Shown here in pieces: positions 23,698 to 34,426 of a stretch of DNA of 64,000 nt. The position numbers were made by a program, and so were the translations under genes. The stretch comes from Erodium maritimum (lineage: Eukaryota > Streptophyta > Magnoliopsida > Geraniales > Geraniaceae): the NCBI GenBank assembly GCA_963921825.1, contig OY997591.1, positions 19,897,515-19,961,514 of the forward strand. Direction: 5' to 3'. The notes under the pieces were generated by a model. The model was not told the DNA's origin, did no database searches, and saw only the letters and a list, made by a program, of their open reading frames with translations. Position 1 is the first letter of the stretch. Every line of letters starts with the position of its first letter.

Positions 23698-23944
23698 AAT
23701 TTCTTTGCTAATTAGAAATATTTTTATCGAGGTTCGACTCGCATAATATAATGCCAACATGTTTTCAAAATAAGTTTGTATTTGCATTTAAAAACCATCG
23801 AAAACTTTTAAAAGATGTTTTTCTTGATATAATAGCTTAATAGCAAATTACCAGTAATAACTGATTGTGTTTTTGTTGTAAATTGGTTTTATTGTTTTCG
23901 TTGTTTCAGAAATTGATGTTTTTTTTCTATGTTGGGCTTTAATT

Positions 23945-24596
23945 TGTCACGGACCAAGATTGGACCCGGTCTTGGACTTGTGTCATGCATGTGCGGGCAA
24001 GGTAGACTCAGCCCAATTTGGTTGCCAAGATGTTGAGCTAGGCCAAGGAGTGGATGTGCGGGCTTGGCATGGTCAAGGCCCAACAAGAAGTCTTGACATG
24101 GCCAATTGGTGCGCATGCCATGTTGGCTTGGACATGCAGCATGAAATGAGGAGTCAAGAGTCATGTTGGCGTGAGGACAAGGAGAGATTTAAGGGCTGGT
24201 CATTCTCTTCCTTGACCAAGAAGAAGTCTTAGCATTTGAATTTGAATTCAAAGACTTGAATTCAAATTCAAACCTCTTGAATTTGAATCTCCTCTTTTTC
24301 ATGTAACCAAGTGCTATATTTAGCACCTTGGAGTAGTATATATATGGGGCTGAAATGCCTTTGTAATCAACTTACTTTTTGCTCTCAATTACTCATAATA
24401 CAAGGCTGAAAACGCTCACCTCTTGAGCACCAAACTTGTCTTCTTCTTCTCATTTCTTGTTGCTTGTTCGTTGCTCAACACACAATTGCTTCCGCAACGT
24501 TAAGGCTGATCATATCGCTTGCAAAGTTCCAGGAAAAGGCTTGTGCAAGGGTGTGAGCCGCACGGTCCAAAGAGGGTGGAATTTGGTCTCGTGACA
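23945..24596 (+). mobile_element. Candidate solo LTR, unknown family
   Basis: The 652-bp segment starts TGTCACGGACC and ends GGTCTCGTGACA, with inverted ends (TGTCACG/CGTGACA). It holds a TATATATA-type promoter-like stretch near 24338 followed by an untranslated-leader-like region. The flanking 5-mers (TAATT and ATTAA) are not a direct duplication. The inverted similarity extends outward (GGGCTTTAATT against AATTAAAGGCC), so a TIR element is an alternative. Confidence 0.45.
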
Positions 24597-24969
24597 ATTA
24601 AAGGCCAAAAGAAAGCCCAATGGGTCGGTTAAAATCGTAACCGGTCAGCTTCATGACGGTCGATTTTCAGGTTGCCCGTTGAAACCCGGTGCGGGACCAG
24701 TTATGGATTTTAGGTACCCGGTCCTCTCGGTTTGGGTTACGGATAATAGAAATATTGTCGGGCCCTGGCCGATGCCCACACCTAGAATCTTGCAAGTGAT
24801 GAATTCATTGCACTTGAAACCTATGGCCCAAATCCAAAAGATAATAATGTGCCTTTGAATTATCGCTTAAGAACGGGATTCAACACTAAAGGAAAAGATG
24901 ACTTACTCATAGAACATCTAGAATCTCTCAGTTTTATATCACCAGATTTACTTTATTCGAGTGCGAGCA

Positions 24970-27300
24970 AGGTTTAAGTATGGGGGAACTTGATGAGCGT
25001 AAATGTGTCATACTTAATTTGACCATTTTTCTCTATATATTTTTTCCTTGTTTGTGCTTCGCTTTTTTTATATTTTTAGCTTTATTTAATAATTGCACTA
25101 AGCCTCGTTCATTGTCAATATTTTTCAAATCTTCCAAATATATTCATGATTGATCTCATTTTGTATGTCTTGAAAACAGAAATATAACGATGCAAAAACG
25201 AAATCGATCGGAGCACTAGTGGAGTGGGAAGGACTGATTGAAGCGTTAAATTAAAAAGTGGGAAAAGTGCCAGATGGTCAGATCAAGTGTGGTGCAGCAC
25301 CATTCCTTATCGCACGTCCATGCCAATACAACCGTCAGATGAGCTGACGTGCGCTTGAGACAGATCGGACCGTTGGAGCTGCTTACGTTGAGTTCTGCAT
25401 CTAACTGTTTGATGGTTTGACTACGCGATCAATAGCTTCTACTGAAGATTATTACAATGTGCGTCCATGCTCCCGCCCGCGTGTGATTATGCTGACCAGC
25501 AGCACCTTATCCCTCTAGTGATGCGTGTTAATTTGGATAGGATTCAGATATTTTTTTTTCATGCTGCTTATATATAGACATAGAAAGAGGATTCAAAACA
25601 TATTATATATTAGCAAAATTCATTTTCAATATTTTCTCTCTTTTGTTCTTTTTTATGTTCTTAGCTTGTTCTTCATTTTTGAAGCAAGTTTGTGCCATTC
25701 AAGGCCATAGTTTTGACGATCCAATGAGGATTCAAGCTTCCATGCAGCCTCCCACCATCTCCAACATCTCCATTTTCATGGCTTGAAGTTTTGAAGAGTT
25801 TGAGATGATGAGTTTACAAGCTAAGGGAGTTTTTGATTGGGTTTCTTCAACACAATCCCGATTCTAATCTCTTACTCTTCTCTAGATTGTTATGAAGTTG
25901 GGTTTTGGGGATTGTTTTAGTAGGATTGTGAATCCATGACCTTAGATTTGAATCTTTGGTCATGTGTATTGTGTAAATGTTGATTTCCTTTATGTTGATG
26001 CGTGATTTTATGGTTAATTTGATGTTGGTGATGTTATTGGTATGATTTGTGGTTTTTGAGTTTAATTAACATCCATTTGTTTGTATGAGTATTTATTTAT
26101 ATTTAAGCTACTCGATGTTCAAGTATGATTTTCTTACTTTGTATTCGAATTTTCATGATTTTAAACCCGATTTCATGTGCTAGCTATTTTATCTCTTGAT
26201 GTATATCAAGTTTTAGGTTTGAGTTGGTAAAAATACAAACTTTAGCCATTTAGTGAACTTATCTAGGATTTATAACACTTACATGTCTTGGTTTCTTATT
26301 GACGAGATAGAAATATGCTAGAATGTGTTTCTCGATTCTCTTGTGTGATTCAAGTCGACCGAACAATTATGAGATTTTCCATAACTGTTGTGTGTGTTAT
26401 GTAGATTGATGTTTGGAGCAATCCATGATTCGATCTAGTGTGAGACGAGATTTCACTTTTATATAACTTACTTACGCTTGTGTATTACCAGAATATCGTG
26501 ATTCGATGTTTTATGTAGTTCGCCTCAATTATCGATGATCATATTTATCATTGCATTTGGTAATTAGGATGATTGAACTAGGCGTAACTAAGTAGATTTG
26601 TTGAGTGTTTTAGAGTTTACTTATGTTTGCGTATTACCAGAGCTACGTGATTTTTGGTGTTCATCTTTATTGATTATAATCGGGAATTCAGAAGTGAACT
26701 AGGCGTAGCTAAGTAGATTTGACGCATGGTGTAGCTATCTCTACTTGTGGTAGTTGTTAGCGAGACGGACATGCATTCTTTGTTGTGATCTTCTGTTCGA
26801 GGATTTATCGAACTTTGCTCAAGACCATAGAACCACATCCTACTATTATTTCTTTTTCCGATGATTAGTGGTTCGCATATCAGTCGGGACAATGGTCTTA
26901 TGCCCTCTCCCCGTGATTAGTATGAGGTTGATTTCATGATACCGAATACATAGGAACTTACGTGTTCGAAGACCATAAGGAAAACATTTATTGAATTTAC
27001 CAATCATTAACTATTGTCATGCATTAATTGGAATTCGTGTTTACTTATACCCGTGACCGACTCTTTATGTAAATCAAATGATGTGTGTCTTAGGTGGTAG
27101 CATTTTTATAGATTTAATTGTTTTCTAGACTTAAAACAACAACTGTTTACTTTTTCGTCATTTAGTTTCCTTTTCGGGGATGTGGAAGTTACAGTCTTCG
27201 TCTTCAGGTTTTAACAAAATACTAGTGATACTTCTACTTCTTATGAATTCGACCGATACTTAACTATTTATATAGTATCTGATAATCGTGTTCTGATGCA
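24970..27300 (+). mobile_element. Probable LTR end of a second gypsy group (Tat/Ogre-like start TGATGAGCG)
   Basis: A purine-rich tract (AAGTATGGGGGAA, about 24977-24989) is followed by TGATGAGCGTAAATG. This junction is typical of the polypurine tract and 3' LTR start of non-chromovirus gypsy elements. The following roughly 2.3 kb has no gene. It contains a 150-bp duplication (ACTTACGCTTGTGTATTACC near 26470 and its variant near 26620, each ending GAACTAGGCGTA(A/G)CTAAG). It has no clear end or target duplication; the end near 27300 is a guess. Confidence 0.45.
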
Positions 27301-28145
27301 CATTAAAAGAGGAATTTAATACATAATCATTCCCTCTCATCATTAACCCAAGGTCCTCTAGTGGTATTTCTACCCCTCCCTATTTACAGTGATGATCCTT
27401 AATATCTTTTCAAGTATTCAATAGTGTCACTATGAACTGGAGCAAGGTATTTTGGAAGGTCCAAACCTCTTCGTATTCAATTATCATGGTAAGGAACTTC
27501 AGAGGTAGACAATTTTCCTTTACTGAGTGGGCAAAGTCACCGCTCGATTGCTGCAAGAAATCAAGGAATTTGAGCAAATCTTGAAGGAAAAGGTTGCAAT
27601 AGTTCTTGTAGGTTCATGTTTTTTGTTTCATGGTCAAGTTTAGACTGGTATTGTTATCTCTAGTTGTTGAGATTTTGTTCTTAGATGCAAATTTTTGCAG
27701 GTCATTTATGTATTCCGATTATTCTTGTCGCAGCTTTCCAGTTTCATGTAAGAACTTCAATCTGTGATCATATAAACATGGTATAATTACATAAATGCGG
27801 AATTAGATCACTTACCTCCATCCATTGCTTTCCTTGGAGAAGAAGTTTTGAAGATCCAAATCCTTGATCTTCCAAGTCCTCCATCCTTATTTCTCTCACT
27901 CTCATAATGGTGTATAAGTGACGTAAATGAGAATTGTTTGTGGACTTGGGGACCAAATACATATATTTATACCCCTCTGACTTGCCCATCAAAAGTCATG
28001 AATGAAGAGGCATGATGGTTAGCAAAAATTTTTACTTCAAATAACCATATTGATCACCTTATGATATCAAAAAAAAAAAAAACTTACATTTCCTTCATTT
28101 CAGAAACTTTGTTTTGAAACGGGTAACCGGAGACTTTCATTAATG
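27301..28145. other. Intergenic, nothing recognised
   Basis: No coding signal is visible. A 14-base A run occurs near 28069. Confidence 0.5.
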
Positions 28146-29040
28146 TCAAATGGAAATCAAATAGGATGAGGCGTTACCGTCTCGGGTTCCAGATATTTGT
28201 CCGGGCCGACCGTAGCAAGCCCGGCGCTCATAGACCCATAATATTAGCCCACTTGAACTCGTGGGCAAAAACTCAAGACAACTCCCTACCATCGTCTCAA
28301 CACAACGAGACAAGAAATGTAAAACCCTAAACAATGCAAGAAATAAAATGTTCCAGAAACAAAGCAAATAACGAGAAAACAGGTAAAATAACTGAGCTGT
28401 TGTTGCAGGCTGCCCGGGACCTCCCAGCACTGGCTGTCCCGGGTCTGTAGGTATAGTCCGACATCGACTCCACCCACCCCTGTCGGGTCGGGTCATCCCT
28501 GCATCAGAGGCTTCCCTGCCTCCGTCTGCTGCACCTGGTCCTCTTCAGTTGCGACCAGAATCGCGCCCGGTTTGTCCTTTAGAGCCAAAGGACGCGGTGA
28601 CATCCAAGGGTGTTGCACCGGAGGAACCAGATCCCGGCCGAACAACGGTGGAGGGGCATCGGCGGCACGCTGGACAGAGGTCACCAGGCGGTGGACAACC
28701 TCTGCAAGGGGGTGAATCTGATCGAACGGCTTCATTTCCGGTCTGTGGGGACGGGGGATGGAGATATCCGGCGGCGGCTGGGTAGAGATGACCGTGAACG
28801 ATGGAGGGAGGGCGGCGGGGGATCTGAAGGCACGACGATTGTGGCAGAAAGCTTGTGGAAGGCAGCAGCTATCCCGGCTGCGTGGTTGTCAGCGGAGGCG
28901 GAGTGGAGGGAGGAGGTTGCGTGAGTGGTGGAGGTGAAGGGAGGGTAGAAGGCGATCGGAAAAAATGGGGGCGGCGGCTGCGACGTTGAACCGTAAAAGG
29001 GTTAGAGAGAAACTTCTGAGAGGTTGTGTGGATTAAAAGG
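28146..29040. other. GC-rich segment of unknown origin
   Basis: This block is much richer in G+C than its AT-rich neighbours, most strongly at 28400-28990. It carries opposing open frames (28493-28735 minus, 28610-28924 plus) without recognisable domains. Near-matching short sequences lie on its two sides (TTTCATTAATGTCAAATGG at about 28135; CTTCACTGAAGTCAAATGA at about 29058). A captured or retroposed fragment in minus orientation is possible. No function can be given. Confidence 0.35.
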
Positions 29041-29344
29041 CGATTCATTCCAGAAACTTCACTGAAGTCAAATGATAATAGAAGACATAAATTTCATTCC
29101 AGTTAACGTGACTCATTGTATTTAGAAGAAAATGTAAAACATTAATTCCCACCCGTAGGGTTGGAAGCAGTGCATAAATTTGAAGTCATTTAAGTGTGCA
29201 AACCTTTTCCTCTAAGTCAGGATGTTTATAAGCAAAATGTTATTTAGCCGGCATGTTTACATATACTTGCTTCCTTATTAATTAGTTGGCCCAAACAGTC
29301 ACATTATTGGATAGAGACCTCACTAACAAACAGTTGCAGTAAAA

Positions 29345-29827
29345 CTAGTTGTACGTGCAATAACCATTGACGCAGATTCCAAGCAACTCGGCCACGAACA
29401 AGGCGACCGCGCCCATGGTCGAGGCCACAATGTCGACGAGCGAAACAGCCGCCTGAACAAAACCATCGGTCGGGAAGAGCGTGCAATTGTTGACCGGAAA
29501 GTCAATGCGCGTGAAGCATATGGACGGCCGAAAGATAGGCAGGCTCGTTGTGTTGATGGAAAATAAATAATGCCCGGTGCCGTTAGTCAAGGTTTGGGCA
29601 ATTTCAGTGCCGTTGCATACAAAATCGACGGCGGCGCCGGGCAGGCCAGGGGTTTGGACGCCGGGCAAGGGAGTTCCGGTGACCGAGCAGACGAACTGGC
29701 CGGTGATCCTGGCCTCGGTTATGTTTTTGTCGGCGAGGGTGTAGTAGGCGCCGTGGGCAACCGGAGCTGATGTCACAACCAGGATGAGAGCTAGGAGGAG
29801 CATGTTAACGTTGCGGGGATATGCCAT
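29345..29827 (-). CDS. Phylloplanin / pollen Ole e 1-like secreted protein (intact, single exon)
   Basis: It encodes 160 residues from the ATG at 29825-29827 to the TAG at 29345. A cleavable signal peptide covers about residues 1-26 (MAYPRNVN, then LLLALILVV, ending PVAHG). The mature part has ITGQFVCSVTGTPLPGV, AAVDFVCNG, LTNGTGHYLF, CFTRIDFPVNNC, and a hydrophobic C-terminal part ending CVNGYCTYN. Several N-glycosylation sequons are present (NIT, NGT, NTT, NCT). The length and Cys pattern fit the phylloplanin branch of the pollen Ole e 1 family, which are apoplastic or leaf-surface proteins. The paralogue at 1-306 shares the C-S-x-T-G-x-P-x-P-G core and the gene orientation. The role in this plant is inferred; the reading frame is intact. 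Confidence 0.9.
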   Translation of the reverse strand: MAYPRNVNMLLLALILVVTSAPVAHGAYYTLADKNITEARITGQFVCSVTGTPLPGVQTPGLPGAAVDFVCNGTEIAQTLTNGTGHYLFSINTTSLPIFRPSICFTRIDFPVNNCTLFPTDGFVQAAVSLVDIVASTMGAVALFVAELLGICVNGYCTYN

Positions 29828-29885
29828 GTTAATTAATAATATGGATTTGTTGGTTGATGATATAATTGTGGGAGTTGAGCACTCG

Positions 29886-29893
29886 TTTTATAG
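29886..29893 (-). promoter_or_regulatory. TATA box of the intact phylloplanin-like gene
   Basis: CTATAAAA on the minus strand, 59 bases upstream of the ATG. The left-edge paralogue has the same octamer at a spacing of 62. Confidence 0.75.
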
Positions 29894-29900
29894 CTAGTTG

Positions 29901-29907
29901 ATGCATG
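29901..29907 (-). promoter_or_regulatory. RY-type motif (CATGCAT)
   Basis: CATGCAT lies eight bases upstream of the TATA box. RY motifs also sit upstream of the paralogue (490-510). A regulatory role is inferred from B3-factor binding preferences. Confidence 0.35.
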
Positions 29908-29991
29908 TTTTGCGGCAGATATCAAGGCTTCACACTTTCTACGTTTTCTTCAACTCAGAATCGAATTGAAGTTATAGTAGAGCCAGGGAAT

Positions 29992-30731
29992 CAGTGGCGG
30001 ATCTAGCTTTTTCAACGAGGGGGCACCGATTTTTTTAATAACAGTAATTGACGTAAAAACAATAAAATAACTTTAATTTTTTAATATCGTATAAAAATTA
30101 ATAATTAATATAAATTACAAAACATGATGTCGGAGTTTCATATTTTAAAAATATGTTGTAACATTTTTATCGTCAATATAATAAAAATATTTTTTTTGAC
30201 GTATACGATATTGAATGGCCTCTTACTCGATTCCTTCATCTTCATATCAAAAAACTATGGAGTCATTGGAAATATCTCTTCAAGGGTGATAATAATTTTA
30301 TGGATTACTAAATTCAAATGGATAGTAGCTTCAACCCTTAAACAATAATTAAACTTAAATGAAAAATAGTACTCAATTGTATTTTTATACTTAAATTGTA
30401 CAAATTAAATAATTAGAATATTATAAAATATAAAACAATTACAAAAATTCAAAGTTAATACATACAAAAACCAAAACTAAAATATAGAAATATAAAGAAT
30501 ATAATGAGAAGATGGAAAGATTATGATTAAAAAGTAGAATATTAGAAAAGGAAATGAAAAAAATAGATAATAATACTTTTTCAGAAACTGAGGAGGGGCA
30601 CTTGTGGATTTGTAGTGAAAAAATCGTAACTTTATGAAACAAAATTAAAATAAATAGGCATAATAAATGTTTTTTCCTAAATTTGAGGTGGGGCACGTGC
30701 CCCACCTGGGCCCCTAGTAAATCCGCCTCTG
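29992..30731. mobile_element. Non-autonomous hAT-type element
   Basis: The 740-bp element has terminal inverted repeats CAGTGGCGGAT.../...ATCCGCCTCTG. It is flanked by an 8-bp duplication with one mismatch (CAGGGAAT at 29984-29991, GAGGGAAT at 30732-30739). An 8-bp duplication and a CAG-type TIR are typical of hAT elements. The interior is AT-rich with no transposase. A subterminal GTGGGGCACGTGCCCCAC palindrome sits near the right end. It inserted about 100 bases behind the promoter of the gene at 29345-29827. Confidence 0.85.
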
Positions 30732-30739
30732 GAGGGAAT

Positions 30740-31330
30740 GTCACTCATTGGTAGTTTTGTTGCCTATATATATGATTCACAACAAGTAATTTTTCTTCCT
30801 TTTTCCTATGCAGCTGGGATGTTTCTAACTTGAAATAAAGAACCAAAGAAAAAGTGAAAATCGAATAATATACATTTTTCGGTTAAATACTATCGAGATG
30901 CAGTGTTCTTGCAAATCGGAGGGAATGTGACTTGTGTCTACCATAACCCGGTAAAAGGAAAACAAAGAACAGTGTGGTAAAACATGTTTTAACAAAATAT
31001 GTACATATTATCACATAAGATACATAGAATTCAATTCATGCAAGATGGTCATATGTACACGTGTACATGAACTCTAGTTAATGCAATGAATGATGAATGA
31101 TGAATGATGAGTGAATATTAGTTATCAAGTATTTTTCCTTATGGTCCTGGAACATCGAAGTTTTCATGTATGTAGTATCACACAATCAACTAAATATTAG
31201 TTACAGGATGCGGGTATAAGATCATGTCCAGACCGTAATGTCAACCAGCAATCATTATAAAGCAATAAATAAGATATAATCTATGATATTGAGCAAAACT
31301 CGATTAATTTTTTAAAAACAGATAACAATC
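30740..31330. other. AT-rich intergenic, nothing recognised
   Basis: Only a short ATGA/TGA microrepeat (31081-31112) stands out. Confidence 0.5.
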
Positions 31331-31550
31331 AAATACGCATGTGGACACCAATCATGCACCATACATATAAGTCTAAGTAATAAACAAGATAAACTCTCTC
31401 TACTGCTACAGTTCGTGCTACAGTGATTTTCTGGTTTTGGTTTTGTTTTGTTCATCGGAGTTCATCACGGTGTAGTGTTCATGGTGGACTAATTTTCCCA
31501 CCGAACCACCGTGTGATTCTGAAGCTATAGTTAATATTCTGAAGGGATTT

Positions 31551-32873
31551 ATGACGTCTTCTTCGGCCACAGGGCCACCACCAGGTTTTGAAAAAGCTAT
31601 GTTGAATCTAGAAGCAGAGCATGGGAGACTCAAGTCTATGGTGGTCACCACGCAACAGGGTGTTAGGGTGGAAGAAGGTCCATTAAGGAGAGGGGAACAG
31701 GGAGATTTCAGAGTTTTCATCCACAACCTTCCTCTAAGAACCTCCTCCATTTGGCTACAGAATTTATTCCAGGAGTGTGGTGATATTAGCAAAGTGGAGA
31801 CGCCTTCCAAACCAAATTTGAGGGGGAAATGGTTTGGGTTTGTCATATTCAGATCAGTAGAAGCACTACAGAAAGGGATCCACATCTTTAATGGTTATGT
31901 GTTAAAAGGCTACAGACTATTTGTGGTCAAAGCATGGGCTATAAGAACCAGTGTTGGGGGCAGGAACACCTTTCAGACTTGGAAGAAAAGAGAAACACAG
32001 ACCAGGCCTGCTGCTGAGGAGGAAACACTTCAATATCCCATTGGTAGAGTGATAGAAGAGCACAGAAAGCTAATTGAAAGAGGACATCTTGCTTTACTTC
32101 ATAAGAATTACTCTGTTGAGGCTATTATGGAAGACTTTAAAGCTGAACGGGATAATGAGATCATCATCAAATCAATGGGGAATAGGGTGGTGTTGGTCTA
32201 TTTTCCTGATGAACAGGTTGAAAAGGAAGCTCTCAAAGAGGATGCAATTTGGCTTAGGCATTGGATGAATCTAATTGAAGAAAAAAGTTATCATTGCAAA
32301 GAAGGAGGGAAGTTCACTTGGGTTGCTATACATGGGGTTCCTATTTTGGGATGGTGTACTGAAACCTTTGAGGAGATAACTAAGGATCTGGGGTCTTTTG
32401 TGGCCATTCATCCAGTTACACTAGCTGGACATGTATTGGATGTGGCTTTTGTATTGGTACACTCCATGGAATATGTGAAAGTCTATAAAGAAACAGGGTT
32501 GAGATTAGAAGACAAATTACACAATGTAATGGTTAGCTCAGTGGAAAGTTCAGCATTTCCTTATTATCATCCACCACCAATACCTCTTTCCCCACGAGCA
32601 GATGGTTTTACCATGAGATTTTATCAGGTCTGCTGGGATATAATCAAGGAAGACATCTTGCAGTTATTAAAGCATTTTCATGCAGGTGGTCAGTTAGGAA
32701 AAGGTCTGAATTCATCTTTCATAACTCTGATCCCAAAAAATAATACTCCTCAAACTTGGGATGACTATAGACCTATTAGTTTGATTCACAGCTCCTACAA
32801 AATTATCTCTAAAGTTCTTGCTGCAAGATTGAAGCCTCATATGAATTATCTAGTCCATGATGTTCAGACATGA
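31551..32873 (+). pseudogene. LINE ORF1-RT fusion frame (440 codons)
   Basis: The frame begins at a good ATG. Residues about 53-130 form an RRM-like RNA-binding domain (VFIHNLPL as RNP2, GKWFGFVIF as RNP1, ending FVVKAW). Residues about 190-335 are a DUF4283-like domain with FTWVAIHGVPILGW. At about residue 348 the text passes from a proline-rich SPYY-HPPPIPLSP stretch into ADGFTMRFYQVCW, the front of the LINE reverse transcriptase. It continues with FITLIPK, DYRPISLIHSSYKIISKVLAARLKP. The TGA at 32871-32873 ends it inside the RT. The in-frame join implies an exact 3n deletion or template switch. Confidence 0.85.
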
Positions 32874-32894
32874 TTTATTGCTGGTAGACAAATA

Positions 32895-34218
32895 ATGGAT
32901 GGGATTTTAATTGCTTCAGAGCTCATACATTCTATAAAAAAATCTGGCCAGGAGGTTACTGTATTTAAGATAGACTTTGAGAAAGCCTATGATCATATTG
33001 ATTGGGAAGCATTGCTATATTTACTGGGAATTATGGGTTTTGGCATAGTTTGGAGAACTTGGATTGCTGAATGTGTAAGAGCATGGTCTTCAGTACTCAT
33101 AAATGGATCTCCATCTGGAGATTTTCAATTAGAAAGAGGGCTTAGACAAGGTTGTTCACTCTCTCCCTTGTTGTTTGCATTGATAGCTGAAAGTCTACAT
33201 CAACTAATGATCAAAGGTAGCTCTGAAGGGATGTTTGAAGGGGTAAAGTGTAGTGAAAATTACCCTAAAATCTCTCATCTTCAATTTGCTGATGATACAC
33301 TGATTTTCATAAAGGCTGGGAGACAAGAGGCAATCAACTTGAAGCATACTCTCAAATGTTTACAACAGGCAACAGGGCTGAAAATTAACTTCCAAAAATC
33401 AAAGGTGCTATTATTAAATCCAACCACAGTGACAGTTGATGAGATTACTTTTCTCTTGGGGTGCAGTTCAATCCAATTACCTTTTGAGTATCTAGGGTTT
33501 CAATTGGGTGCCAATCCAAGGAGGAAGAAGACTTGGGAACTAGTGATAAGAAAATTTAAGGCCAAACTGAATTTATGGCAAAATAAAGCCAAGTCCTTTG
33601 AAGGCAGGATCACATTAATCAAATCCTCTCTTAGCTCATTACCACTATTTTACATGTCTCTCTACAAAGCTCCCAAAGGAGTGATCAAAGAAATGGAGAA
33701 GTGGCAAAAAAGATTTATGTGCAATGGAAATGTAACAAGGAAGGGCCTACACAAAGTGAGATGGGATTTGGTCTGCAGGCCTAAGAGTTGCGGAGGCTTG
33801 GGAATAAAAAGTTTGAGAATAATGAACATGGCTCTGTTGGCAAAGTGGTGGTGGAGGTTTGCACTAGAAACTGACTCCCTGTGGAAAAAAATACTGTGTG
33901 CAAAGTATGATTGGGATTGTCAAGCGTGGGATCTATCAAAAAAATTCCTTAGTAATGGACAGGGTTTTCTCAGACACATACAACCCCTTTTATCCTTACC
34001 TAAGTTTGCCAATACATTTGGGGCTGAAGGACTGCAATGGACAGTGGTATCAGGGAATTCTATTTACTTTTGGGAGGATATTTGGCTTGCAGAGGTGTCA
34101 TTGAAGTATTTATTCCAAAGGCTACATCACCTTGGTATTCAGAAGAAGGAGATGATAGCAAATTGTTGGGAAATAGAAGATTGGATACTGCTGTTTAGAA
34201 GAGATTTGAGAGGTTGGG
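32895..34218 (+). pseudogene. LINE reverse transcriptase, main part
   Basis: It is in frame with the preceding ORF after the TGA at 32871. It contains FKIDFEKAYDHIDW (palm), GLRQGCSLSPLLFALIAE, and the catalytic F-A-D-D at 33285-33296 (HLQFADDTLIF). Then come the thumb-like FQKSKVLLLN, FEYLGFQLGANPRRKKTWE and the GRITLIKSSLSSLPLFYMSL block. The 3' side (CGGLGIKSLRIMNMALLAKWWWRF, LWKKILCAKY, FWEDIWL) is the usual domain before the zf-RVT. The catalytic residues look intact, so apart from the TGA and the lost endonuclease this segment is well preserved. It is cut at 34218 by the gypsy LTR. Confidence 0.9.
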
Positions 34219-34417
34219 TGTAAAACCCGTTTCAAAAAAAAAATGTTTTATTGGGTCGGACCGGACCCGACCCGACCAGCAACCCGACCCGACCAGCAAC
34301 CCGACCCGACCAGCAACCCGGCCAGACCAGTGACCCGGCCTGGGCAGGCCCTTCAGCGTCTGGGCCGCGCGGCCCACAACAGCTCGGCCCGTTTATCAGG
34401 CCCGTTTAGGGCTTCGG

Positions 34418-34426
34418 TATAAAAGG
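34418..34426 (+). promoter_or_regulatory. TATA box in gypsy solo LTR D
   Basis: TATAAAAGG is followed by GGTTTAGGGTTGAAACCCTAAACC and a CT-rich leader, as in many plant Pol II promoters. It would place the LTR transcription start near 34450, so R-U5 would be most of the LTR. Confidence 0.6.

Larger units (their letters stand above)
23021..23944. other. AT-rich intergenic stretch with two micro-insertions
   Basis: No gene is recognisable. It contains two short inserts between long direct repeats (23564-23621 and 23651-23697), described separately. Confidence 0.5.

Noticed and set aside
24234..24300. TTGAATTTGAATTCAA-type palindromes
   Set aside because: Simple low-complexity repetition of TTGAAT(T); no link to a known regulatory site.
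23940..24601. TAATT/ATTAA as a target duplication for the 652-bp LTR-like segment
   Set aside because: The two 5-mers are not direct repeats, so they do not support insertion; the call stays tentative.
28493..28924. Overlapping frames on both strands in the GC-rich block
   Set aside because: No domain, signal peptide or splice support; long open frames are expected by chance in GC-rich DNA.
29304..29505. Short minus-strand frames overlapping the phylloplanin-like gene
   Set aside because: Shadows in other frames; the 160-residue frame has the signal peptide and the family cysteines.
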